Of a stretch of 64,000 nt of DNA, positions 41,136 to 48,844 are shown one piece after another; the first letter of the stretch is position 1, and every line of letters starts with the position of its first letter. The notes below the pieces were generated by a model. It was not told the origin of the DNA, did no database searches, and worked only from the letters and a program-made list of their open reading frames with translations. The position numbers and the translations under genes are program-made. This DNA is from Actinokineospora xionganensis (GTDB lineage: Bacteria; Actinomycetota; Actinomycetes; Mycobacteriales; Pseudonocardiaceae), in NCBI RefSeq assembly GCF_014323725.1, contig NZ_JABVED010000002.1:329682-393681 (forward strand), written 5' to 3'.

Positions 41136-42293
41136 ATGACAGGTCGAGCGTCACCCGGCGACGATACGCGGTCCGCCGGGATCAGGGTCGGTTTCGCCTG
41201 CGCCTGGGACGAGCCACCCGCGCCGACCTGGAGCTACACGCCCTGGAACCTGCGCGGGGCGCTGCGGAAGCGGACCGAGGTCGTCGACCTGGGGCTGCGC
41301 TGGGCGCGGCCTGCCCGGACCGCGCTGAAGGCGCTCGGCGCCTACCGGCACGAGGGCCGGTGGGCAAGCGCCTGGAAACACCACGCCCTTACCCAGAGCG
41401 TCACCGGCCTGCGGCTGCGCTCCGCCGAGCGCGGGCTGCGCCCCGACGTGGTACTCCAGATCGGCGATCTCGCCCGGCTGGACAAGCCCTACTTCGTCTA
41501 CCAGGACCTGAGTTTCGACCTCCTGCTCGACCACTTCGACAACGAGACCGGAGTGCGGCACTTCCCCCACCTGACGCCTTCGCGTATCCGCCGCCTCGTC
41601 GACCGCCAGCACGAGATCTACGCGGGCGCCGCGGGCGTCCTCGCGATGAGCGGGTGGCTGGCCGAGCACCTGGTCCGGGTCACGGGACTGCCCGCGGACC
41701 GGGTGCACGTCGTGCCACCGGCGGCCAACGTTCTGCCGGAGGCCGACAACCGACGACCGGCGGTGTCCGCGCGCCGCCGCAAGCTCCTGTTCGTCGGCAA
41801 GGACTTCGACACCAAGGCCGGTCCGGACGTCGTGACCGCGCTGGGGGCGCTGCGCCGCGACGTCGACCCGGAGATCGAGCTGACGGTGGTGGGCCCGACC
41901 ACCTGGCCCCTGCCGGGTCCGGTGCCCGACGGCGTGCGCTTCCTTGGCAGGCTCCCACTCGAGCAGGTTCGACAGCTCTACACCGAACACGACGTCTTCG
42001 TGATGCCCAGCCACTTCGAGGGCTACGGCATGGCGCTGGTCGAGGCGCTCGCCCACGGCCTGCCGTGCGTGGCGCGCGATGCCTGCGCGATGCCGGAGAT
42101 CGTCCGCCCAGGGGTCAACGGAGCGCTGGTGAAGTCCACCGACGCGGACGAGCTGGCGGGCACGATCGCCGCCGTTCTCACCGACGACGGGCTCACCGAG
42201 CGGGCGATCGAGCAGTCCGATGAGGTCGTGGCCCATTACAGCTGGGACCGCGTCGCCGACGACGTCCTGCGGATCGCGAACGGATCGCGCTAG
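41136..42293 (+). CDS. GT4 family glycosyltransferase, second of a tandem pair, 385 aa
   Basis: Paralogue of the preceding enzyme: RVGFACAWDEPPAPTWSYTPWNLRGAL, VLQIGDLARLDKPYFVYQDLSFDLLL, LLFVGKDFDTKAGPDVVTALG and FEGYGMALVEALAHGLPCVA line up one to one. ATG at 41136 has AAAAGGGG before it and is the only start that matches the paralogue; upstream in-frame sequence (40850-41135) is not conserved and is taken as intergenic. The TAG stop is read in CTAG, which on the other strand is the stop of the polysaccharide deacetylase, so the two converging genes overlap by 4 nt. Confidence 0.88.
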   Translation: MTGRASPGDDTRSAGIRVGFACAWDEPPAPTWSYTPWNLRGALRKRTEVVDLGLRWARPARTALKALGAYRHEGRWASAWKHHALTQSVTGLRLRSAERGLRPDVVLQIGDLARLDKPYFVYQDLSFDLLLDHFDNETGVRHFPHLTPSRIRRLVDRQHEIYAGAAGVLAMSGWLAEHLVRVTGLPADRVHVVPPAANVLPEADNRRPAVSARRRKLLFVGKDFDTKAGPDVVTALGALRRDVDPEIELTVVGPTTWPLPGPVPDGVRFLGRLPLEQVRQLYTEHDVFVMPSHFEGYGMALVEALAHGLPCVARDACAMPEIVRPGVNGALVKSTDADELAGTIAAVLTDDGLTERAIEQSDEVVAHYSWDRVADDVLRIANGSR

Positions 42294-43009
42294 GACTTGA
42301 ACCAGGCCCACCGCTGAAGACTGCCGGTTCGCAGGGCGTCGGCCAGCGAGACGCCGCGCAGCGCCCGGTCGCTGAGGCCGTCCAGCACCGCGGTGGTCAG
42401 CTCGCCACGGTCGAACCGGGGGGCGGGCTGGTCCGCGGCCAGGTCCGGGTCCCCCGCGAAACCGTCGTGCGCCAACAGGACCGAGCCCGCGGACATCCGC
42501 TCCATGGCCCGCTTCGCCAGGTCGTCCACCGGCAGGTCGAGCCAGTCCCACGCCGTCGGTCCCCAGACCACCGGTTCCAACCCACACCGCTTCACCGCCC
42601 GCCAGGTGCCGATCGACTGGGCGCCGAACGGTGGCCGGAACCACCGAACCGGCATGCCGAGGAGGTCCTCGAGCTCCGCCTTGCCCCGCGCGGTCCGCTG
42701 GTACACCTCGGCCGCGGGCAAGGTGGTCAGCCTGCGGTGGTCGATGCCGTGCAGCGCGATCTCGTGGCCTTGGGCGACCGCTTCCGCGAGCAGCGTGCGA
42801 AAGCGCCGGGCGCGGTCGATGAGGACGAAGAACGTCGCGGTCGCGCCGTGCTCGGCGAGCGCCGCGAGGACTTTCTCGGTGCCGTCCGGGTCCGGTCCGT
42901 CATCGAAGGTCAGCACGGCGTGCGACTCGGTGGTCCACACCCCACGCACCGACCCGACCGGCGCGGTGATGACCCGCGCCACCGGTTTGATCAAGGAGCG
43001 GACGTTCAT
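42290..43009 (-). CDS. polysaccharide deacetylase (NodB domain, CE4), 239 aa
   Basis: CE4 motifs are present: AVLTFDDGPDPDGTEKVL (Motif 1, Asp and Asp), HGIDHRRLT (Motif 2, metal His pair), RWFRPPFGAQS (Motif 3) and VLLAHDGFAG late in the chain. No signal peptide is evident, but the N-terminal VARVITAPVGSVRGVW could serve as a membrane-near segment. It would remove acetyl groups from N-acetylated sugars of the polymer or its lipid precursor. ATG at 43009 overlaps the GT2 stop (ATGA); last gene of the long EPS operon. Confidence 0.88.
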   Translation of the reverse strand: MNVRSLIKPVARVITAPVGSVRGVWTTESHAVLTFDDGPDPDGTEKVLAALAEHGATATFFVLIDRARRFRTLLAEAVAQGHEIALHGIDHRRLTTLPAAEVYQRTARGKAELEDLLGMPVRWFRPPFGAQSIGTWRAVKRCGLEPVVWGPTAWDWLDLPVDDLAKRAMERMSAGSVLLAHDGFAGDPDLAADQPAPRFDRGELTTAVLDGLSDRALRGVSLADALRTGSLQRWAWFKS

Positions 43010-43959
43010 GCGCGGGCCGCCGCGTCCGACCGGGCCTGCCACGTTCCGGGCCAGCCGCGCTCCCACTCGCCGCGCCGCCGCCACACCGCAGCCCAGCGCG
43101 GGGGGCGACCCAGAAGCCGCTCGGCGATCATCCGGACGCGCACCCCGGTGCGCAGCGCCAGCAGACCGTAGCGCCGCCACGAGCCAAAGTGCCGCTGCAC
43201 CACCGAAGCACGGCCCGCGAGGACGAGCACGTCGCGATCCGGCCGGTTCGTGGACGACGCCCCGACCGCGTGCACCGCTTGCGCGTCGGGCGTGATCGAG
43301 GGCCGGTAGCCGAGCGCGGCGGCACGCAGACACAGGTCCTGGTCCTCGCCGTAGATCCGGTACGCCTCGTCGAGACCGCCGAGTTCGTCCCAGGTGTGCT
43401 TGGCGAGCAGCATGAAGCCGCCGCTGATCACCTCGACATGGCGCACCCGGTCGCGGGCGAAGTTCCCGATCGCCTCCGGGTCGAACCACCTCGAACCCCG
43501 GGCGAGCGAGGAGATGCCCGTCGCCGAGCAGGTGACGCTCCACGGCGTCATCCGGCCGAAGCAGCTCCGCGGGTCCAACTCGCCGTCGGGCCGCAGGGTG
43601 CGGCCGCCGACGATGCCGTGTCGGGGATTTGCTTTCAGGTGCGCCAGCAACGCGTCGATGGCGCCGGGCATCGGCTCGGCGTCGGGGTTGAGCAGCAGGA
43701 CGTAGCGGCCCGAGGCCCGCTCGGCCGCGCGGTTGACGCCGTGAGCGAACCCGGTGTTGGCGCCCAACCTGCGCACCGCGTCCGGTCCGAGCAGCCGCTC
43801 GGCGACCTCGGCCGCGCCGTCGGCGGAGTCGTTGTCGCTGACCAGGACCTCGAACGGGACCGAGGGCGCGGCGGCACCGGTGAGGGCCAGCAGCGTGCGC
43901 TCGAGGAGTTCGGCGGCGTTGTAGGTGACCATCAGCACCGAGAGCTCGGGCCCGGTCAT
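43006..43959 (-). CDS. GT2 rhamnosyltransferase-like glycosyltransferase, 317 aa
   Basis: GT-A start LSVLMVTYNAAELLERTLLALTG, donor DxD-like LLLNPDAEPMPGAIDALL, and the WbbL-type YGEDQDLCLRAAALGYRP motif place it among rhamnosyl- or related hexosyltransferases. Overlaps the methyltransferase upstream (ATGA) and the deacetylase downstream (ATGA). Sugar assignment is by family only. Confidence 0.87.
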   Translation of the reverse strand: MTGPELSVLMVTYNAAELLERTLLALTGAAAPSVPFEVLVSDNDSADGAAEVAERLLGPDAVRRLGANTGFAHGVNRAAERASGRYVLLLNPDAEPMPGAIDALLAHLKANPRHGIVGGRTLRPDGELDPRSCFGRMTPWSVTCSATGISSLARGSRWFDPEAIGNFARDRVRHVEVISGGFMLLAKHTWDELGGLDEAYRIYGEDQDLCLRAAALGYRPSITPDAQAVHAVGASSTNRPDRDVLVLAGRASVVQRHFGSWRRYGLLALRTGVRVRMIAERLLGRPPRWAAVWRRRGEWERGWPGTWQARSDAAARA

Positions 43960-45095
43960 GCGGACTTCCCGAGGATCTTCGGGAGCGTCAGCCAGGTGCC
44001 GCCCGCCGCCTCGATCTCCGGCAGCGCGCGGCGGACCTCGTCGAGCAGGTCGGGGAGCATCAGCAGCACGGTGTCCGGCTTCGACCCGACCAGTTCGGCG
44101 GGCGAGATCACCGGCACGTCCGTTCCGGGCATCATCCGGCCCTGCTTGCCCGGCGACGCGTCGCCCACGGCGGGCAGCAGGTCTCGGGTGATCCGCGCGT
44201 GGCAGAGCACCGGGACCGCGCGCGAGGCGGCGCCGTAGCCGACCACGCGCCTGCCCGCCTGCCGCTGCTCGCCGAGCCAGGTCCGCAGGACGCGGGCGTC
44301 GCGGTCGGCGTCGGCCTGCAGCGCGCGCAGGGATGAGGGATTGAGCACCCCGGCACTCACCTCGCTGGAGATCAGCTTGCGGGTGTCGACATCCGGGTCG
44401 GCGTTCGCCTGGGCGAGGACCACGATCGTCCCGCCCGCCATCGGATAGCGCCAGGCGCGGTGCACACCGAGACCATGCGCGCGCAGGGCGGTGTCGAGGG
44501 CGGGCACCGACCAGTAGCCGAAGTGCCCGTGCCGCAACTCACTCCACTGCCGGTGCAGCAGAACGGTGGCCAGGCTGTGGAACTGGAACACCATGACCCC
44601 GCCGGGCGCCAGCCTGGCCGCGCGCGCCGCGAGCGCGCGCGCCTGGTCCGGCTCGTGCAGCAGGCCATAGGTGTCCAGCACCAGGTCCGCCCGCCCGGTG
44701 GGCGCCTCGACGAGACCGTGCCGCACGACCAGTGGCAGCCAGTCGCCACCATGCGGGCTGCCGAACTCCGTCACCGACGCGCCGCGCCGGAGCCTGCCTT
44801 CGACCGCGAGCCGTTCGACGACCCGGCCCGCCTGGTCGCGCATCGCGCGGGGTTCCACGCTGAGCACGTTCTCCGGCCAGCCGGGGTCGTCGGCCAGCTG
44901 CGCGAGCCCGCAGCCGACGCAGAACCACATCCGCAGCGGGTGCACGGGCTCGGTCGCGCCGGGCTCGGGGAACTGCTCGCACCCGGGCTGGCGGCCCAGA
45001 TCGAGCACCGACTCGCCCGCGCCGCCCCCGCAGTGCCTGCACGACACCTCGGGAAGCACGTCCGAGGGGTCGAGCGCGACAACCGGGTTGGCCAT
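43956..45095 (-). CDS. three-domain sugar C-methyltransferase homologue with degenerate SAM motif, 379 aa
   Basis: The domain order is N-terminal zinc knuckle (CRHCGGGAG ... CVGCGLAQL), central Rossmann-like region, and C-terminal Methyltransf_14 (VVGYGAASRAVPVLCHARITRDLLPAVGD ... GTDVPVISPAELV). These features mark TylCIII/NovU-type NDP-sugar C-methyltransferases, as in the paralogue at 47609. However the expected SAM loop (ExxSNDGYLL) is replaced by FGSPHGGDWLPLV, so the protein may have lost catalysis or bind differently. Gap to the epimerase gene upstream is 2 nt. Confidence 0.8.
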   Translation of the reverse strand: MANPVVALDPSDVLPEVSCRHCGGGAGESVLDLGRQPGCEQFPEPGATEPVHPLRMWFCVGCGLAQLADDPGWPENVLSVEPRAMRDQAGRVVERLAVEGRLRRGASVTEFGSPHGGDWLPLVVRHGLVEAPTGRADLVLDTYGLLHEPDQARALAARAARLAPGGVMVFQFHSLATVLLHRQWSELRHGHFGYWSVPALDTALRAHGLGVHRAWRYPMAGGTIVVLAQANADPDVDTRKLISSEVSAGVLNPSSLRALQADADRDARVLRTWLGEQRQAGRRVVGYGAASRAVPVLCHARITRDLLPAVGDASPGKQGRMMPGTDVPVISPAELVGSKPDTVLLMLPDLLDEVRRALPEIEAAGGTWLTLPKILGKSA

Positions 45096-45097
45096 CG

Positions 45098-46129
45098 TCA
45101 GCCCGTCACGACCGGGCGCATGTCGCCATCGATCGTGCCCTCGGCGGTCCGGTCGCTGAGCCGGGCGAGCCGGGTGAAACGGCGCTCGAACGCGGCCGCG
45201 GTCAGCTTGTGCTCGGTGTAGGCGACGGCGAGTTCGCGGGCGCCCGCGGGCACGGTCCACGCGCACTCGAAGCCCGGCATCGCCGCGCGGATCCGGGAGA
45301 AGTCGACCCGGTAGGACCGCGGGTCGGCACCCGCCTCGCCGGTGATCGACAGCGTCGAGCCGGGGACGGCGTCGACGACGGCCGCGGCGATCTCGGACAC
45401 CCGCAGGTTGTTCCGCTCGTCGCCGACGTTGAAGGCCTTGGAGTGGATCGCGTGCGTGGGCGCCGCGAGCACCTCGGCGAACGCCGTGGCGATGTCCGCG
45501 GCGTGGACCAGCGGCCGCCACGGCGTGCCATCGGAGAGCACCTTCACGACGCCGGTCAGCAGCGCGTGCCCGACCAGGTTGTTCAACACGATGTCAGCGC
45601 GCAGCCGGGGGGAGAAGCCGAACGCGGTGGCGTTGCGCAGGAACGTGGGACTGAAGCTGTCGTCGGCGAGCGCGACGAGGTCTTCCTCGACCCGCACCTT
45701 GGACTCCGCGTACGGCGTCACCGGGCGCAGCGGGGCGTCCTCGTCGACCAGTCCGTCGCCACCGCTGGCACCGTAGACCGAGCACGTCGAGGCGTAGAGG
45801 AAGCGGCGCACGCCCGCTTCCTTCGCCAGCCGCGCCAACCGGGTCGACGCGTGGTGGTTGATGTCGTAGGTGATCTGCGGGGCCAGCGACCCGAGCGGGT
45901 CGTTGGACAGCGCCGCCAGGTGCACCACGGCGTCGAAGCCCGCGAGGTGCTCGACCTCGACGTCGCGCAGGTCGACCGCGATTCCCTTGGGGTCGGCCGG
46001 TTCCGGGCCCAGGTAGCAGTCGGCGAACAGGCCGGAGTCGAGCCCGACGACGTCGTGGCCGTGCTCGGCGAGCACGGGCGCCATCACCGTGCCGAGGTAC
46101 CCCTGGTGACCGGTCAGTAGAACGCGCAT
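45098..46129 (-). CDS. NAD-dependent sugar epimerase/dehydratase (extended SDR), 343 aa
   Basis: Begins [31 protein letters not shown] (NAD-binding GxxGxxG), with the catalytic Ser/Tyr-x3-Lys set in YASTCSVYG and [14 protein letters not shown]. The C-terminal half ([20 protein letters not shown] ... [17 protein letters not shown]) is typical of nucleotide-sugar epimerases and 4-reductases. It modifies an NDP-sugar in the pathway with the neighbouring nucleotidyltransferase and methyltransferases. The exact reaction is not assignable. Confidence 0.87.
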   Translation of the reverse strand: MRVLLTGHQGYLGTVMAPVLAEHGHDVVGLDSGLFADCYLGPEPADPKGIAVDLRDVEVEHLAGFDAVVHLAALSNDPLGSLAPQITYDINHHASTRLARLAKEAGVRRFLYASTCSVYGASGGDGLVDEDAPLRPVTPYAESKVRVEEDLVALADDSFSPTFLRNATAFGFSPRLRADIVLNNLVGHALLTGVVKVLSDGTPWRPLVHAADIATAFAEVLAAPTHAIHSKAFNVGDERNNLRVSEIAAAVVDAVPGSTLSITGEAGADPRSYRVDFSRIRAAMPGFECAWTVPAGARELAVAYTEHKLTAAAFERRFTRLARLSDRTAEGTIDGDMRPVVTG

Positions 46130-46142
46130 TGCCAGTCCCCTG

Positions 46143-46805
46143 TCAGCTATCGGCGCCGGTGGGCCCGGCGGCCATGATCAGTTTCGTCGTGTGGAAAGCC
46201 TCGGCGTAGCGGCTGTTGCACTGCACGCCGCGGATCCGGGCCAGCCCGGCGAAGGTCTCCTCGTCGAACCAGGTCTTGCCGTGCTGCGAGCCGTAGTGCT
46301 CGTGCAGCAGGCCGACCTTGTCCGCCAGGACGTCCTCCGGCAGTGGGAAGAACACCTGCGGCTGAGCCAGATCGCTCTCCCACTTGAGAATCTCGTAACC
46401 GAGCACCACATGGTTGCGGAAGGCCGTCGGGACGAGCGCCGCCACCCCGCGGTGGTCCTGGTGCGCGTCGTGCGGCGACGGCGCGAACACGAGGTCCGGG
46501 TCGCAGCCGCGGCGCACGAGTTCCAGCGCCTCCTTGGCCCGCTCCCAGTGCACCGGCAGGCGCCCGTCCGGGATGTCGAGCACGGTCACCTCGAGTTCCG
46601 CCTTCGGACAGAACGCCGCCAGCGCGGCCCGCTCCTCGTCCTCGCGCGGTCCGCCGCCGCCGGTGAACACCAGCGCGACCACCCGGACGCCCGGGTTGGC
46701 GCGGCACAGCTCCAGCAGCGCGCCGCCCGAGCCGATCGCGATGTCGTCGCAGTGCGCGCCGATCACCAGCAGTTCGGCGCAGCGGCGCGGGATCAGGCTG
46801 AGCAC
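46143..46805 (-). CDS. PIG-L family deacetylase, second in the locus, 220 aa
   Basis: Zinc motif variant AHCDD at residues 17-21 ([21 protein letters not shown]; most members have AHPDD) and the distal ligand in [19 protein letters not shown]. This is the short bacterial PIG-L type often beside sugar methyltransferases and a nucleotidyltransferase in glycan clusters. The GTG at 46805 directly abuts the stop of the preceding gene (0 nt). Probably deacetylates an N-acetyl amino-sugar nucleotide or lipid-linked sugar. Confidence 0.87.
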   Translation of the reverse strand: MLSLIPRRCAELLVIGAHCDDIAIGSGGALLELCRANPGVRVVALVFTGGGGPREDEERAALAAFCPKAELEVTVLDIPDGRLPVHWERAKEALELVRRGCDPDLVFAPSPHDAHQDHRGVAALVPTAFRNHVVLGYEILKWESDLAQPQVFFPLPEDVLADKVGLLHEHYGSQHGKTWFDEETFAGLARIRGVQCNSRYAEAFHTTKLIMAAGPTGADS

Positions 46806-47612
46806 TCAGGACTCCATGGCGACGGGGACCCGGTCCGGGCCCTTGTCCCACAACATCCACGGCCGGTTGTTGTGCGCGTACGCGTCGTTGAGGGCGAAGC
46901 GCTCCTTCACCGTGTCCGTCGGCTTCCAGAAGCCCCGGTACGGATACGCGAGCAGCTTGCCCTCCTTCGCGAGTTCCACGCAACCGTCGGCGACCAGGTC
47001 CCCGTTCTCCGGGATGTGGTCGAAGATCTCCTGCCGCAGCACGAAATACCCGCCGTTGGACCACAGCGGCATCTCACTGACCGGCACGATCCCGCTGACC
47101 CGGCCGTCCTCGCCGAGATCGACGCAGTGGAACGTCGACTCGGGCGGCACGACCATCATCGACGCGCCCGCGTCGGAGGCGGCGAACCGGTCGACCATCA
47201 CGTCGAGCGGGGCGTCGGTGAGCACGTCGGCGTAGTTGGCGAGGAACATCTCCTCACCCTCGACGTGCTCGCGCACCCGCCGCAGCCGCTCGCCGATGGG
47301 CGACTCGATTCCGGTCTGCACGAACGTGATCGACCAGTCCGAGATGTCGGTGGAGAGCAGCTCGACCTGCCCGTCGCGCATGACGAAGTCGTTGGACTCG
47401 GTCTCGCGGTAGTCGAGGAAGAAGTTCTTGATGTGGTGCGCGCCGTAACCCAGGCACAGCACGAACTCGCGGTGTCCGAAGTGGGCGTAGTAGCGCATGA
47501 CGTGCCAGATGAGCGGTCGCGGGCCGACCAGGGCCATCGGCTTGGGCACGTCGTCGTCCGGGCCGGAACGCATGCGCATCCCGTAACCGCCGCAGAAGAG
47601 AACGACCTTCAT
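46806..47612 (-). CDS. sugar-1-phosphate nucleotidyltransferase (RfbF-like), 268 aa
   Basis: N-terminus MKVVLFCGGYGMRMRSGPDDDVPKPMALVGPRPLIWHVMRYY contains the GGxGxRxR pyrophosphorylase signature and KPM...GP binding residues. The remainder (YGAHHIKNFFLDYRE ... SNGGYFVLRQEIFDHI ... WKPTDTVKERFALND) matches glucose-1-phosphate cytidylyltransferases most closely. It would make an activated hexose (CDP- or similar) for the deoxysugar branch. ATG overlaps the methyltransferase stop (ATGA). Confidence 0.87.
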   Translation of the reverse strand: MKVVLFCGGYGMRMRSGPDDDVPKPMALVGPRPLIWHVMRYYAHFGHREFVLCLGYGAHHIKNFFLDYRETESNDFVMRDGQVELLSTDISDWSITFVQTGIESPIGERLRRVREHVEGEEMFLANYADVLTDAPLDVMVDRFAASDAGASMMVVPPESTFHCVDLGEDGRVSGIVPVSEMPLWSNGGYFVLRQEIFDHIPENGDLVADGCVELAKEGKLLAYPYRGFWKPTDTVKERFALNDAYAHNNRPWMLWDKGPDRVPVAMES

Positions 47613-48844
47613 GACCCCACCTCGACGATTTCCAGATTCGGGATGGGGAAGACCAGCTTCCCGCCCCATTCGGCCACATAGGACAGTTGCTCGGTCAGTT
47701 CGGCGCGCAGGTTCCACGGCAGGACAAGCACGTAGTCGGGCTTGTCCTCGGCGATGCGCTCCGGTGCGCTGATCGGGATGCGCGTGCCCGGGGTGAAGCG
47801 GCCGTGCTTGTACGGGTTGCGGTCCACTGTGTACGCGAGCAGGTCGGGCCGGATGCCGCAGTGGTTGAGCAGCGTGTTGCCCTTGCCGGGCGCGCCGTAG
47901 CCGACCACCGTCTCGCCGCGCTCGGCCGCCGCGGTGAGGAAGCTCAGCAGCTCCCGGCGCACCCGCGCCACCCGCTGGGCGAACTCCGCGTACCCCGACA
48001 GCTCGTGCAGGCCCGCGGCCTTCTCCCGGGAGAGCACGTCCCGCACCCGCGTGCTCGGCTCGCCCGCGACCTCGTCGGGACGGGCCCAGAGTCGGATGGA
48101 GCCGCCGTGGGTGGGCAGCAGTTCGACGTCGACCACGGTGAGCCCGCCGCAGGCGAGGGCGCGCTGCGCGGACGCGACCGTGTAGTACTGGAAGTGCTCG
48201 TGGTAGATCGTGTCGTACTGGTTGAGGTCCATCAGGGTGAGCAGGTGCTGCACCTCGATCGACACCCAGCCGTCGTCGGCGACCATCGCGCGCAGGCCCT
48301 TGGTGAAGCCGATGACGTCCGGGATGTGCGCGTAGACGTTGTTCGCCACGACAAGATCGGCGGGGCCGTGCTCGGCACGCACCTCGGCGCCGGTCTCCGG
48401 GCTGAGGAAGGCGCTCTTGGTCGGGACGCCCTTCTCCCGGGCCGCCGTGCCGACGTTGACCGACGGCTCGACCCCGAGGCATGGCACCGAGCGGGCCACC
48501 AGGTGCTGCAGCAGGTAGCCGTCGTTGCTCGCCACCTCGACGACGAACGACGACGAGTCCAGCTCGAGCCGCTCGACCGTCTCGGCGACGAAGGTCCGCG
48601 CGTGCTCGACCCAGGACGTGGAGTACGAAGAGAAGTAGGCGTACTCGGTGAAGGTGTCCTCGGGGCTGATCAGCGGCGGGATCTGGGCGAGCCAGCATTC
48701 CGCGCATACCCGCAGGTGCAGCGGGTAGGTGATCTCCGGTTCCTCGAGCTGCTCAGCGGTGAGGAACCGCTCGCAGGGCGGGGTGGCGCCAAGGTCGACG
48801 ACGTCGGCGAGGTTCGTCGAGCCGCAGAGTCGGCACATCATCAT
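47609..48844 (-). CDS. NDP-sugar C-methyltransferase-like protein (Methyltransf_13/14), 411 aa
   Basis: Starts MMMCRLCGSTNLADVVDLGATPPCERF with a zinc knuckle CRLCG ... CAECWLAQ. The SAM site VVEVASNDGYLLQHLVARSVPCLGVEPS is intact, HEHFQYY carries the family catalytic His/Tyr region, and the C-terminal domain has VVGYGAPGKGNTLLNHCGI. Family members (TylC3, NovU) methylate C3 of 4-keto deoxysugars. Three consecutive ATGs occur at the start; the first overlaps the upstream stop as TGATG. Confidence 0.88.
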   Translation of the reverse strand: MMMCRLCGSTNLADVVDLGATPPCERFLTAEQLEEPEITYPLHLRVCAECWLAQIPPLISPEDTFTEYAYFSSYSTSWVEHARTFVAETVERLELDSSSFVVEVASNDGYLLQHLVARSVPCLGVEPSVNVGTAAREKGVPTKSAFLSPETGAEVRAEHGPADLVVANNVYAHIPDVIGFTKGLRAMVADDGWVSIEVQHLLTLMDLNQYDTIYHEHFQYYTVASAQRALACGGLTVVDVELLPTHGGSIRLWARPDEVAGEPSTRVRDVLSREKAAGLHELSGYAEFAQRVARVRRELLSFLTAAAERGETVVGYGAPGKGNTLLNHCGIRPDLLAYTVDRNPYKHGRFTPGTRIPISAPERIAEDKPDYVLVLPWNLRAELTEQLSYVAEWGGKLVFPIPNLEIVEVGS

